Below, piece by piece: positions 1-7,575 of a stretch of 64,000 bases of DNA. Position numbers and translations under genes: made by a program. Origin of the DNA: JAGVSZ01 sp963747775 (GTDB taxonomy: Bacteria; Pseudomonadota; Gammaproteobacteria; Burkholderiales; SG8-39); the NCBI GenBank assembly GCA_963747775.1, contig CAVVGT010000006.1, positions 186,001 through 250,000 on the forward strand, written 5' to 3'. Positions within the stretch are counted from its first letter, which is position 1; every line of letters starts with the position of its first letter. Under the pieces are notes generated by a model. It was given only the letters and a program-made list of their open reading frames with translations, was not told where the DNA came from and searched no databases.

Positions 1-1
1 C

Positions 2-235
2 GTGTCCCCGCCCGCACCGGGCGCCGCTCCCGCAAGCTTGGCGACCACCGGCGACCCGAGCTTCTGCACGCTCTGGACGTTGCTCGGCGTGCCGGCGATC
101 ACCCTGCCGAGCGGGCTGTCGGCGGACGGCCTGCCGTTCGGCCTGCAGCTCGCCGGCGACTCCGGCGGAGACGGGCACCTGCTGCGCGTCGCGCACTGGT
201 GCGAGACGACGCTCCGCTTCAAGGGGCTCGAGTGA
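2..235 (+). CDS. Amidase family protein, C-terminal end (5' partial)
   Basis: The open frame enters from the left edge and ends at a TGA at 233-235. The visible 77 residues carry the C-terminal signature of GatA-like amidase-signature enzymes: a stretch of the type FCTLWTLLGVPAITLPSG, then GLPFGLQLAG and a final helix starting at the DGHLLRVAHW region. The catalytic Ser-Ser-Lys part lies outside the window, so the substrate cannot be told. The stop overlaps the GTG of the next gene by 4 bases, suggesting a coupled operon. Confidence 0.75.
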   Translation: MSPPAPGAAPASLATTGDPSFCTLWTLLGVPAITLPSGLSADGLPFGLQLAGDSGGDGHLLRVAHWCETTLRFKGLE

Positions 236-600
236 GCGACGCGATCGTCCTGTTCGCGCATGGCAGCCGGGACCCGGAGTGGGGCGGGCCGTTCCGCGCG
301 CTCAAGGCGCTCGTCGCGGCGCGCCGGCCCGGCGCCCGCGTCGAGCTCGCGTTCCTGGAGCAGATGCGGCCGACGCTCGACGAGGCGATCGACGCTGCAG
401 CCGCCGGGCGGGCGCGGCGGGTCGTCGTGGTGCCGCTCTTCCTCGCGCCCGGCGGCCACACGAAGCGCGACGTGCCGGCCCTTGTCGACGCGGCCCGCGC
501 GCGCCATCCGGCGCTTGAGATCCGCGCGACCGCGTCGATCGGCGAAGAGGAGGAGGTCCTCGCCGCGCTGGCCGACTGGATCGTGCGCGCGACGGGATGA
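232..600 (+). CDS. CbiX/SirB-type sirohydrochlorin chelatase-like protein
   Basis: This 122-residue protein resembles the short single-domain CbiX/SirB chelatases, which insert cobalt or iron into sirohydrochlorin for cobalamin or siroheme. An N-terminal AHGSRD motif (around residue 9) and a second GGHTKRD motif (around residue 75) supply the two metal-binding histidines expected of the family. I chose the GTG at 232 because it overlaps the amidase stop as GTGA and because the protein then begins directly with the first beta strand; an upstream GTG at 199 would add residues foreign to the family. No other tetrapyrrole gene is nearby, so the metal is unassigned. Confidence 0.8.
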   Translation: MSDAIVLFAHGSRDPEWGGPFRALKALVAARRPGARVELAFLEQMRPTLDEAIDAAAAGRARRVVVVPLFLAPGGHTKRDVPALVDAARARHPALEIRATASIGEEEEVLAALADWIVRATG

Positions 601-717
601 ACCCGCGTCGGCGCGGCGGCGGAGCCTTGCGCGCCCGCGCGCCATTGCCGTCCTGCGGCGGATTTCGCTACCATTGCGCGGCCCTGGAGCCGGGCACCCG
701 TCGCCCTCGGACCGCGC

Positions 718-1149
718 ATGAAACGAACCACGTTTGCTTCCGCCCAGGACGTCGAGCATGCTTTCTACGAGGCGCTCGAGCGCGCCGACCTCGAAGCGAT
801 GATGGAGGTCTGGGCCGACGACGAGGAGGTCGTCTGCATCCACCCGGGCGGTCCGCGGCTCGCGGGTTACGACCGCGTGCGCGAGAGCTGGACGCAGATC
901 TTCGCGTCGCGCCAGCGACTGCAGGTGCGCACGTCGGACCAGGCGGTGGTTCAGGGGATGATGTTCGCGATCCACAGCCTCCACGAGAATCTCACCGTCG
1001 TCGGCGAGAACCGACCGCGCCCGCCGGTCGCGGTTACCAACGTGTACGTCCGCACCGCCAACGGCTGGCGGATGGTGTCCCATCACGCGTCGCCAGCGCC
1101 CGGCGTGCCGGCCGAGGCGCCGGCCGAAGGGCCGAAGATCCTCCATTGA
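718..1149 (+). CDS. NTF2-like (SnoaL/DUF4440-type) family protein
   Basis: The 143-residue protein has the cone-shaped NTF2 fold pattern: an N-terminal helix pair (VEHAFYEALERADLEAMMEVW), a strand with CIHPGGPRLAG, and a C-terminal strand with NVYVRTANGWRMVSHHAS. The CIHP...G and GWRMVSHH stretches are typical of small conserved proteobacterial members whose ligand is unknown. The last 18 residues are Pro/Ala-rich and probably disordered. Its TGA overlaps the TTG start of the downstream hydrolase, so the two are likely translated together. Confidence 0.75.
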   Translation: MKRTTFASAQDVEHAFYEALERADLEAMMEVWADDEEVVCIHPGGPRLAGYDRVRESWTQIFASRQRLQVRTSDQAVVQGMMFAIHSLHENLTVVGENRPRPPVAVTNVYVRTANGWRMVSHHASPAPGVPAEAPAEGPKILH

Positions 1150-2117
1150 GCGGCGCGCCGTACCGCGCCCCGTGGTGGCTCCCCGGCGGCAACGCGCAGA
1201 CCGTCTGGGCAGCCGTTCTCGCGCGGCGTGAGCGCGTCCGACTCGAGCGCGTGCGCTGGGACACGCCCGACGGCGACTTCGTGCTGGTCGACCTCCTCCC
1301 GGGCCCCGAGCGCGCGCCGTTCGTCGTGCTGTTCCACGGGCTCGAAGGCGGGGCGGACAGTCACTACGCCGAAGCCACCATGGCCGCGCTCGTACGGCAG
1401 GGCTGGCGCGGCGCGATCCCGCACTTCCGGGGCTGCGGCGGGGAGATGAACCGGTTGCCGCGCGCCTATCACTCCGGCGACGCCGACGAGATCGAGTGGT
1501 TGCTGGAGCGCTTTGGAGCGCTCGCCGGGGGGCAACCGCTCTTCGCGGCCGGGGTTTCGCTCGGCGGGAACGCGCTGCTCAAGTGGCTTGCGAACCGCGG
1601 CGACTCCGCGCGGGCGGTCGTGCGCGCGGCGGTCGCGGTGTCGGCGCCGCTCGACCTTGCCGCCGGCGCCGACGCGCTCGAGCGCGGTTTCGGGCGCGTG
1701 TACACCGGCATGTTCCTGCGCACGCTCAAGCGGAAGGTCGCTGAGAAGGCGCGCCTCCATCCCGGCCAGTTCGATTGTGCGCGCGTGCGTGCGACGCGCA
1801 CCTTGCGGGAGTTCGACGACCTGGTCACCGCGCCGCTGCACGGCTTCCGCGATGCGGCCGACTACTACGCGCGCGCGAGCGCGAAGCCGGTTCTCGGCGC
1901 GATTCGCGTGCCGACGCTCATCCTGAACGCGCTGAACGATCCGTTCCTCCCCCACCGGTACCTTCCCGGGCCGGGCGACGTGTCGCCGCAGGTCACGCTC
2001 GAGTATCCTGCGACCGGCGGTCACGTCGGTTTCGTCGCCGGCCCGTTCCCGGGCCGCTACGATTGGCTGCCGCAACGCATCCTCGACTTCTTTTCGCAGG
2101 TGGAGCACCACTCATGA
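1146..2117 (+). CDS. YheT-family alpha/beta hydrolase
   Basis: About 323 residues of COG0429 (YheT) type. Visible are the family's opening YRAPWWLPGGNAQTVW, the oxyanion region FHGLEGGADSHY, the nucleophile elbow GVSLGGN (Ser), the acid region LNALNDPF (Asp) and the C-terminal histidine in GGHVGF. Physiological substrates of this family are poorly defined; esterase activity is likely. The TTG start at 1146 overlaps the previous stop (TTGA), and the stop overlaps the ATG of the phosphomannomutase (ATGA), so this is the middle of a coupled set. A much longer open frame upstream is out of frame with real genes and is not used. Confidence 0.82.
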   Translation: MSGAPYRAPWWLPGGNAQTVWAAVLARRERVRLERVRWDTPDGDFVLVDLLPGPERAPFVVLFHGLEGGADSHYAEATMAALVRQGWRGAIPHFRGCGGEMNRLPRAYHSGDADEIEWLLERFGALAGGQPLFAAGVSLGGNALLKWLANRGDSARAVVRAAVAVSAPLDLAAGADALERGFGRVYTGMFLRTLKRKVAEKARLHPGQFDCARVRATRTLREFDDLVTAPLHGFRDAADYYARASAKPVLGAIRVPTLILNALNDPFLPHRYLPGPGDVSPQVTLEYPATGGHVGFVAGPFPGRYDWLPQRILDFFSQVEHHS

Positions 2118-3493
2118 CACGCATCGCACCCGAGATCTTCAAGGCCTACGACATTCGCGGCGTCGTCGACCGCACCCTGACCGCCGAGGCGGTCGAGCTC
2201 GTCGGCCGAGCGCTCGGCTCGCTCGCGCGCGAGCAGGGTGGCGGCGCGATCGTCGTCGGGCGCGACGGCCGTCTGTCGGGGCCCAAGCTCGCCGGTGCGC
2301 TCGCGCGCCGGCATTCGCGCGAGCGGCGTCGACGTGATCGACATCGGCATGGTCACCACGCCGATGGCCTATTTCGCGGCCTACCACCTCGGGAGCGGCA
2401 GCACCGTCGCCGTCACCGGCAGCCACAACCCGCCCGACTACAACGGCCTCAAGATGGTCATCGACGGCACGACGCTGTTCGCCGAGACGATCCAGGCGCT
2501 GCGCGTGCGGATCGAGGCGGGGCGGTTCGCCTCCGGCAGCGGCGCCCTGCGCACGGCCGACGTGCGCGCGGCCTACCTCGATCGCATCGTCGGGGACGTG
2601 AAGCTCGCGCGCCCGATGAAGATCGTGGTCGACTGCGGCAACGGCGTCGCGGGCAGCATCGCCCCGGAGCTGTACCGGCGCCTCGGCTGCGACGGTGGAC
2701 GAGCTCTACTGCGAGGTCGACGGCACGTTTCCGAACCACCATCCCGACCCGTCGCAGCCGAAGAACCTGCGCGACGTCATCGCGCGGCTCGCCGCGACCG
2801 ACGCGGAGCTCGGGCTCGCGTTCGACGGCGACGGCGACCGGCTCGGCGTGGTCACCAAGGACGGCGCAGATCATCTACGCCGACCGGCAGCTCATGCTGT
2901 TCGCGAAGGACGTGCTGTCGCGCGTGCCGGGCGGCGAGATCATCTACGACGTGAAGTGCACGCGCAATCTCGCGCCCTGGGTGCGCGCGCACGGCGGCCG
3001 GCCGGTGCTGTGGAAGACCGGGCACTCGCTCATCAAGGCGAAGATGAAGGAGCTGAAGGCGCCGCTCGCCGGCGAGATGAGCGGGCACATGTTCTTCGCC
3101 GAGCGCTGGTACGGCTTCGACGACGGCGTCTACGCCGGCGCGCGCCTGCTCGAGCTGCTGTCGCGCGAGCGGGATCCGAGCGCCGTGCTCAATGCGCTGC
3201 CCGATTCGCTGTCGACGCCCGAGCTGAACGTGAAGCTGGCCGAGGGCGAGCCGCACCGCCTGATCGCCGAGCTGCAGCGCACCGCACGGTTCCCCGGCGC
3301 GCAAGAGGTGATCAAGCTCGACGGGCTGCGCGTCGAGTACGCCGACGGCTTCGGGCTCGCGCGCGCATCGAACACGACGCCGGTGATCGTGCTGCGGTTC
3401 GAGGCGCAGGATGCGGCGGGCCTCGCGCGCATCCAGGAGGACTTCCGTCGCGTGCTGCTCGCCGCGAAGCCGGACGCCGAGCTGCCGTTCTGA
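2114..3493 (+). CDS. Phosphomannomutase/phosphoglucomutase (frame interrupted three times)
   Basis: The protein belongs to the alpha-D-phosphohexomutase family (AlgC/ManB type), interconverting hexose 1- and 6-phosphates for nucleotide sugars and envelope polysaccharides. The four active-site loops are present: the phosphoserine loop TGSHNPPDYNG, the metal loop FDGDGDR, the sugar loop GEMSGHMFF and the phosphate loop ARASNTTPV. They lie in different frames: frame 2 to about 2310, frame 3 to about 2693, frame 1 to about 2869, then frame 2 to the TGA at 3491-3493. Three single-base insertions explain this, and the frame is restored exactly. Total length of about 460 residues is normal. I infer sequence errors rather than a dead gene. 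Confidence 0.85.
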   Translation: MTRIAPEIFKAYDIRGVVDRTLTAEAVELVGRALGSLAREQGGGAIVVGRDGRLSGPKLAGALARRHSRERRRRDRHRHGHHADGLFRGLPPRERQHRRRHRQPQPARLQRPQDGHRRHDAVRRDDPGAARADRGGAVRLRQRRPAHGRRARGLPRSHRRGREARAPDEDRGRLRQRRRGQHRPGAVPAPRLRRWTSSTARSTARFRTTIPTRRSRRTCATSSRGSPRPTRSSGSRSTATATGSAWSPRTAQIIYADRQLMLFAKDVLSRVPGGEIIYDVKCTRNLAPWVRAHGGRPVLWKTGHSLIKAKMKELKAPLAGEMSGHMFFAERWYGFDDGVYAGARLLELLSRERDPSAVLNALPDSLSTPELNVKLAEGEPHRLIAELQRTARFPGAQEVIKLDGLRVEYADGFGLARASNTTPVIVLRFEAQDAAGLARIQEDFRRVLLAAKPDAELPF

Positions 3494-3512
3494 CCCGCCG
3501 ACTCCGGGCGCT

Positions 3513-4031
3513 TCAGCCCGTTCTGGGCCGCACGTGCAGGGTGTGGGTGGCGCGTGCCACGACGGTGCCGTCGGCGTCGCGAATCTCCGCCGCGAACTCC
3601 GGCGCGTCCCTCCCTTCGGCCGCCACCCGCGCGCGGATCGCGTCCACCTCGGCGTCCTCGATCCGGAGCGTCGTGGTGACGCGGCCTCGCGCCGGGGCGA
3701 GATAGTCGATCCGCCCCGCTTTGTGATTGACGGTGTATTCGGGACCGAGCAGATGGATCAGCATGATCATGGGGAACGGGTCGGTCATCGCATAGAGCGA
3801 CCCGCCGAAATGCGTGCCGACGTAATTGCGATTGAGCAGGCCGAGGTTCAGCTCGATGCGCGCCTCGTGCCAGTCGGCCGCGATGCGGCGCACGCGCACG
3901 CCGGCACCGCGGAAGGGCGGCCACAGATTCATGGCCAGGCGGAGCAGGCCGAGGGACGTGTGGCGCGCCGGCCGGACGCGCTTGCCGCTCTTCCCCGCGG
4001 GCTTGGACGGCTTACTTGTTCGCCCGCTCAA
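3513..4031 (-). CDS. DUF4442 hotdog-fold thioesterase-like protein
   Basis: A 172-residue protein with the hotdog-fold DUF4442 signature: LRLAMNLWPPFRGAG near residue 30, then LNRNYVGTHFGGSLYAMTDP, the helix-strand region that builds the acyl-CoA site in this family. The first 25 residues are Lys/Pro/Arg-rich and may not be translated, since an internal ATG lies just before NLWPPF. The start overlaps the end of the neighbouring ugpB-like gene by 20 bases on the same strand. Substrate unknown; acyl-CoA hydrolysis is a family-level inference. Confidence 0.75.
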   Translation of the reverse strand: MSGRTSKPSKPAGKSGKRVRPARHTSLGLLRLAMNLWPPFRGAGVRVRRIAADWHEARIELNLGLLNRNYVGTHFGGSLYAMTDPFPMIMLIHLLGPEYTVNHKAGRIDYLAPARGRVTTTLRIEDAEVDAIRARVAAEGRDAPEFAAEIRDADGTVVARATHTLHVRPRTG

Positions 4032-5343
4032 AGCGTCTGAGCAGCTCGTTGCCGCGACGCACGGCGTCGTCGAGTGCCTGCTTGGGGGCCTTCTGCAGCG
4101 CCCAGGCCTGCTCGAGCTCCTCGTCCATGACGGCGCGGATCATGACGTAATTCCCCAGCCGGATGCCGCGCGAGTAGGCCTGCGGGACGCCGCCCCCGTT
4201 GGTCATCTGCTGGATGCCGACATCGAAGCCGGGGTGCTTCTGGTAGAAGCCCGCGGACTTGGTGATCTCGTACGCCGCGCGGGTGATCGGCAGGTAGCCG
4301 GTGGACTGATGCCACTCCGCCTGCACCTCCGGCTGCGAGATGTATGCGAAGAACTTCGCGACGCCTTTGTACTCGCCCGCCGTCTTGCCGTTCACCGCCC
4401 ACAGGCTGGCCCCGCCCATGAGCGTGTTGTAGGGTGCCTTGTTGATGTCGTCGTAGTAGGGCAGCGCCAGAACGCTGACGCGGAACTTCGCGTTGCGGAG
4501 CAGGTTCGCGTACGACGCCGAGGATGCGGTGAGCGCGGCGCATTCCCCGCGCGCGAAGCGGCTTTCGCCCTCTTCGCGGCGGCCGGAGTAGCTGAAGATC
4601 TGCGACTTCGACCAGGCGGTCATCAACGAGAGGTGGCGGATCGCGAGGCGCGTGTTGAAGACGAGCTGCGCGTCCAGGCCGTCGTAGCCGTTGTTGCGGG
4701 TCGCGAACTCCTCGTTGTGCCACGCAAGCGTGTTCTCGAGCATCACCCAGCTCGGCCAGGTGGTGGTCAGGCCGCAGGGCAGGCGCGCCTTCTCGCGCAC
4801 CTCGAGGAGCGCCTCCTGGAGCTCGTACCAGGACTTGATCGGCTTGCGCGCGTCGACGCCCGACGCGTCGAGCGCGTCGCGGTTGACGTAAAGGACCGGC
4901 GTGGAGGTGTTGAACGGCAGCGCGAGCAGGTTGCCCTTGCTGTCGGAGTAGTAGCTCGCGACCGCGGGCACGAACGCCTTCGGGTCGAACTTCTCGCCCG
5001 CCTCGCGCATGAGCTGATGGACCGGGCGGATCGCGTTCTTCGCCGCCGCGACGTTGGAGGTCCCGACGTCGTAAACCTGCAGGATGTGCGGAGGCTTGCC
5101 TTCGGGGCGCGCGACGAGGCCGGCGGCGAGGGTCTCGTCGTAGCTGCCCTTGTAGACGGCGACGACGCGATAGTCCTTCTGCGCCGCGTTGAAGCGCTGG
5201 ACGATCAGGTCCAGCTGGGCGCCGAGCGCGCCGTCCATCGCGTGCCAGAACTGGATGTCGGTCGCCGCGCGCGTCGGCGCGGCGGCGCACAGGACGAGCA
5301 CGAGTGCGGCGAACAGGGAAAGAAAACGACGACTACCTGCCAT
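4012..5343 (-). CDS. ugpB: UgpB-type glycerol-3-phosphate ABC transporter substrate-binding protein
   Basis: A 443-residue periplasmic binding protein of extracellular solute-binding family 1. It has a cleavable signal peptide (MAGSRRFLSLFAALVLVLC, then AAAPTRA) and the UgpB pattern FWHAMDGALGAQLD near the mature N terminus, with GGASLWAVNG and WHQSTGYLPITRAAY in the C-terminal lobe. UgpB delivers sn-glycerol-3-phosphate or its diesters to UgpAE. No permease or ATPase of that system is adjacent: upstream is otnK on the other strand, and downstream is DUF4442. It therefore looks like an orphan receptor, or its partners lie elsewhere. Confidence 0.88.
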   Translation of the reverse strand: MAGSRRFLSLFAALVLVLCAAAPTRAATDIQFWHAMDGALGAQLDLIVQRFNAAQKDYRVVAVYKGSYDETLAAGLVARPEGKPPHILQVYDVGTSNVAAAKNAIRPVHQLMREAGEKFDPKAFVPAVASYYSDSKGNLLALPFNTSTPVLYVNRDALDASGVDARKPIKSWYELQEALLEVREKARLPCGLTTTWPSWVMLENTLAWHNEEFATRNNGYDGLDAQLVFNTRLAIRHLSLMTAWSKSQIFSYSGRREEGESRFARGECAALTASSASYANLLRNAKFRVSVLALPYYDDINKAPYNTLMGGASLWAVNGKTAGEYKGVAKFFAYISQPEVQAEWHQSTGYLPITRAAYEITKSAGFYQKHPGFDVGIQQMTNGGGVPQAYSRGIRLGNYVMIRAVMDEELEQAWALQKAPKQALDDAVRRGNELLRRFERANK

Positions 5344-5477
5344 GGTCGGTCACCTCAGTCAATATTCTTCGGCGGCTCGCGATTGCGGGCCTCGGGGCTG
5401 GCGGATTATAGACCGGGTGCGCGCGGGGACGTTCCGGCTAGAATCAGCTCGATACCCGCATCGCTAGAGGGACGTTC

Positions 5478-5655
5478 ATGCTCCTGGGTTGCATCGCCGA
5501 CGACTTCACCGGTGCCAGCCCGTTGTACGATGCGAGGGGACACATCCCCTCGCGCTCCCCTAATCTGGCGGTGAAGTCGACGCCGCCCCTTCCTCGTCAT
5601 CACTGAGGTCTGGCCATGCTCCTGGGTTGCATCGCCGACGACTTCACCGGCGCCA
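5478..5655 (+). repeat. 40-bp direct repeat: truncated copy of the otnK start upstream of the gene
   Basis: Bases 5478-5517 and 5616-5655 are the same 40 bases with one mismatch (position 36). Both copies begin at an ATG and encode the first 13 residues of OtnK (MLLGCIADDFTGA). The upstream copy then diverges and runs 42 codons to a TGA at 5603-5605. The 98 bases between the copies contain the palindrome described separately. The downstream copy leads into the full kinase and is the functional start. The origin may be a local duplication or an assembly join. Confidence 0.85.
5500..5582. repeat. Imperfect inverted repeat with an internal perfect hairpin
   Basis: An inner perfect hairpin pairs 5532-5539 (gcgagggg) with 5546-5553 (cccctcgc) around a 6-base loop. 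It is flanked by longer arms: 5500-5519 (gacgacttcaccggtgccag) is matched in inverse orientation by 5565-5582 (ctggcggtgaagtcgacg), apart from a 3-base gap and an end mismatch. The right arm is thus an inverted fragment of the otnK start. The 272-base gap between ugpB and otnK holds only this structure and the direct repeat. Possible readings are a fold-back duplication or a small palindromic element. Confidence 0.75.
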
Positions 5656-6899
5656 CCGACTTGGCGAACATGCTCACGCGCGGTGGCATGCGCACCCTGC
5701 AAACCATCGGGGTGCCCGGTGCGGGGGAATCGCTGCCCGAAGCCGACACCGTCGTGGTGGCGCTGAAGTCGCGGACGATACCCGCGGCGGAAGCGGTGGC
5801 GCAGTCGGTGGCCGCGCTCGACTGGCTGATGGGACAGGGCTGCCGCCAGTTCCTCTTCAAGTACTGCTCGACGTTCGACTCGACCGACGCCGGCAACATC
5901 GGCCCGGTTTCCGACGCGCTCCTCGCGCGGCTCGGTGCGGACTTCACGATCGCGTGTCCGGCGTTCCCCGAGAACCGGCGCACGATCTTCAACGGGTACC
6001 TGTTCGTCGGCGCCGAGCTCCTCTCCGAGTCGCCGATGAAGGATCATCCCCTCACGCCGATGACCGATGCGAATCTCGTGCGCGTGCTGCAGCGACAGAC
6101 GGGGATGCGGGTCGGTCTCGTGCCCTTCCCGGTCGTGCGACAGGGCGCCGCCGCGATTCGCGGCGCGTTCGAACGACTGCGCGCGGAAGGCGTGCGCCAT
6201 GCGATCGTCGACGCCGTCGAAGACGCGAATCTCCTCGCGATCGGCGAGGCGTGCGCGGATCTCGCGCTCGTGACCGGCGGGTCGGGGATCGCGCTCGGGC
6301 TGCCGGAGAATTTTCGCCGCGCCGGCCGGCTCACGCGCAGCGGATCCGCGGCGCGCATGCCGCCGACGCGCGGGTACGCGGCGGTGATCGCCGGCAGCTG
6401 CTCGAAGGCGACGCAGGCGCAGGTCGCCGCGATGAAGAGCCGTTTCCCCAGCATGCGCATCGACCCGCAGGAGCTCGCGGACGGCGCCGTGCCGGTCGTC
6501 GATCGCGCGATCGGCTGGGCGGCGACCCAGGTATCGAAGGGGCCGGTGCTGGTCTACTCGACTGCGGCACCGGATGCGGTGCGCGCGGCGCAGGAGGCCG
6601 TCGGCAAGGACCGCGCGGCGAGTCTGGTCGAGGAGACACTTGCCGCGATCGCCAAGGCGCTCGTCGCGCGCGGCGTGCGGCGGCTGGTGGTCGCGGGCGG
6701 CGAGACCTCGGGTGCGGTGGTGAGTGCGCTCGGGGTGAAGGCGCTTGCGATCGGTCCGCAGATCGACCCCGGCGTGCCGTGGACCTTCACGGTGCCGGGC
6801 GAGCCTGTGGCGCTCGCCCTCAAGTCCGGCAACTTCGGCGCCGACGATTTCTTCATGAAAGCGCTCGCGATGCTCGAGCAGGGCCAGCAGCAGCAATGA
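5616..6899 (+). CDS. otnK: 3-oxo-tetronate kinase (four-carbon acid sugar kinase)
   Basis: A 427-residue DUF1537-family kinase. The N-terminal substrate domain opens with LGCIADDFTGATDLA and has the FKYCSTFDSTDAGNIGPV motif; the C-terminal nucleotide domain contains VAGGETSGAVVSALG and a GEPVALALKSGNFG ending. The family phosphorylates 3-oxo-tetronates (from erythronate or threonate) at C4. It overlaps the OtnC decarboxylase by 4 bases (ATGA), forming the kinase-decarboxylase pair that yields dihydroxyacetone phosphate. The dehydrogenase and isomerase that would complete the pathway are not in the immediate neighbourhood. The upstream partial copy of its 5' end makes the leader unusual. Confidence 0.9.
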   Translation: MLLGCIADDFTGATDLANMLTRGGMRTLQTIGVPGAGESLPEADTVVVALKSRTIPAAEAVAQSVAALDWLMGQGCRQFLFKYCSTFDSTDAGNIGPVSDALLARLGADFTIACPAFPENRRTIFNGYLFVGAELLSESPMKDHPLTPMTDANLVRVLQRQTGMRVGLVPFPVVRQGAAAIRGAFERLRAEGVRHAIVDAVEDANLLAIGEACADLALVTGGSGIALGLPENFRRAGRLTRSGSAARMPPTRGYAAVIAGSCSKATQAQVAAMKSRFPSMRIDPQELADGAVPVVDRAIGWAATQVSKGPVLVYSTAAPDAVRAAQEAVGKDRAASLVEETLAAIAKALVARGVRRLVVAGGETSGAVVSALGVKALAIGPQIDPGVPWTFTVPGEPVALALKSGNFGADDFFMKALAMLEQGQQQQ

Positions 6900-7534
6900 G
6901 GGCCGAAGCGACGCTCCGCGAGGAGATCTGCCTGCTCGGAAGATCGATCTTCGACCGCGGCCTCACGCACGGCTCGACCGGCAACGTCAGCGCGAAGACC
7001 GACGACGGCTGGATCCTGACGCCGACCGGCTCGAACCTCGGCCGTCTCGATCCCGCGCGGCTCTCGAAGCTCGACTGGCAAGGCAGGCACCTCGCCGGCG
7101 ACCCGCCGTCGAAGGAATCCTTCCTGCACCTGGCGATGTACCAGGAGCGGCCGTCGAACGGTGCGGTGGTGCACCTGCACTCGACCCATTCGGTCGCCGT
7201 GTCGATCCTGGACGAAGTCGATCCGCGCGACGTGCTGCCGCCGCTGACCGCGTACTACGTCATGCGCATCGGCAGCCTTCCGCTGGTCCCTTACTACGCG
7301 CCGGGCGACGTGCAGCTCGCGGACGCGGTTCGGGGGCTCGCGTCCAAGCACCATGCGCTGTTGCTCGCGAACCATGGACCGGTCGTGGGCGGCTCGTCGC
7401 TCGCCGCTGCGGCCGACGCCATCGAGGAGTTGGAGGCGACGGCGCACCTCTACCTCCTCGTGCGCGGACAGAAACTGCGCCCGCTCAGCGACACCCAGAT
7501 CGCCGATATCCGGCGGCGCTATCCGATCACGTAG
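6896..7534 (+). CDS. otnC: 3-oxo-tetronate 4-phosphate decarboxylase (class II aldolase family)
   Basis: A 212-residue class II aldolase/adducin fold protein. The phosphate loop GSTGNVSAK, the substrate-site TPTGSNLG, the zinc ligands HLHSTHS, and LLANHGPVVGG carrying the third histidine are all visible. In the OtnK-OtnC pathway this enzyme decarboxylates 3-oxo-tetronate 4-phosphate to dihydroxyacetone phosphate and CO2. The ATG lies inside the otnK stop (ATGA), so the two should be made together. A related fuculose-phosphate aldolase is the main alternative, but pairing with otnK makes the decarboxylase much more likely. Confidence 0.9.
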   Translation: MRAEATLREEICLLGRSIFDRGLTHGSTGNVSAKTDDGWILTPTGSNLGRLDPARLSKLDWQGRHLAGDPPSKESFLHLAMYQERPSNGAVVHLHSTHSVAVSILDEVDPRDVLPPLTAYYVMRIGSLPLVPYYAPGDVQLADAVRGLASKHHALLLANHGPVVGGSSLAAAADAIEELEATAHLYLLVRGQKLRPLSDTQIADIRRRYPIT

Positions 7535-7575
7535 CGCAGCGGCGCGCCATCCGGGGCGGCCGGCGATCGGCAGGT

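Noticed and set aside
5627..6895. Extension of otnC upstream as a 635-residue protein
   Set aside because: The added part overlaps otnK out of frame and is Arg-rich; the ATG at 6896 overlapping the otnK stop gives the normal class II aldolase length.
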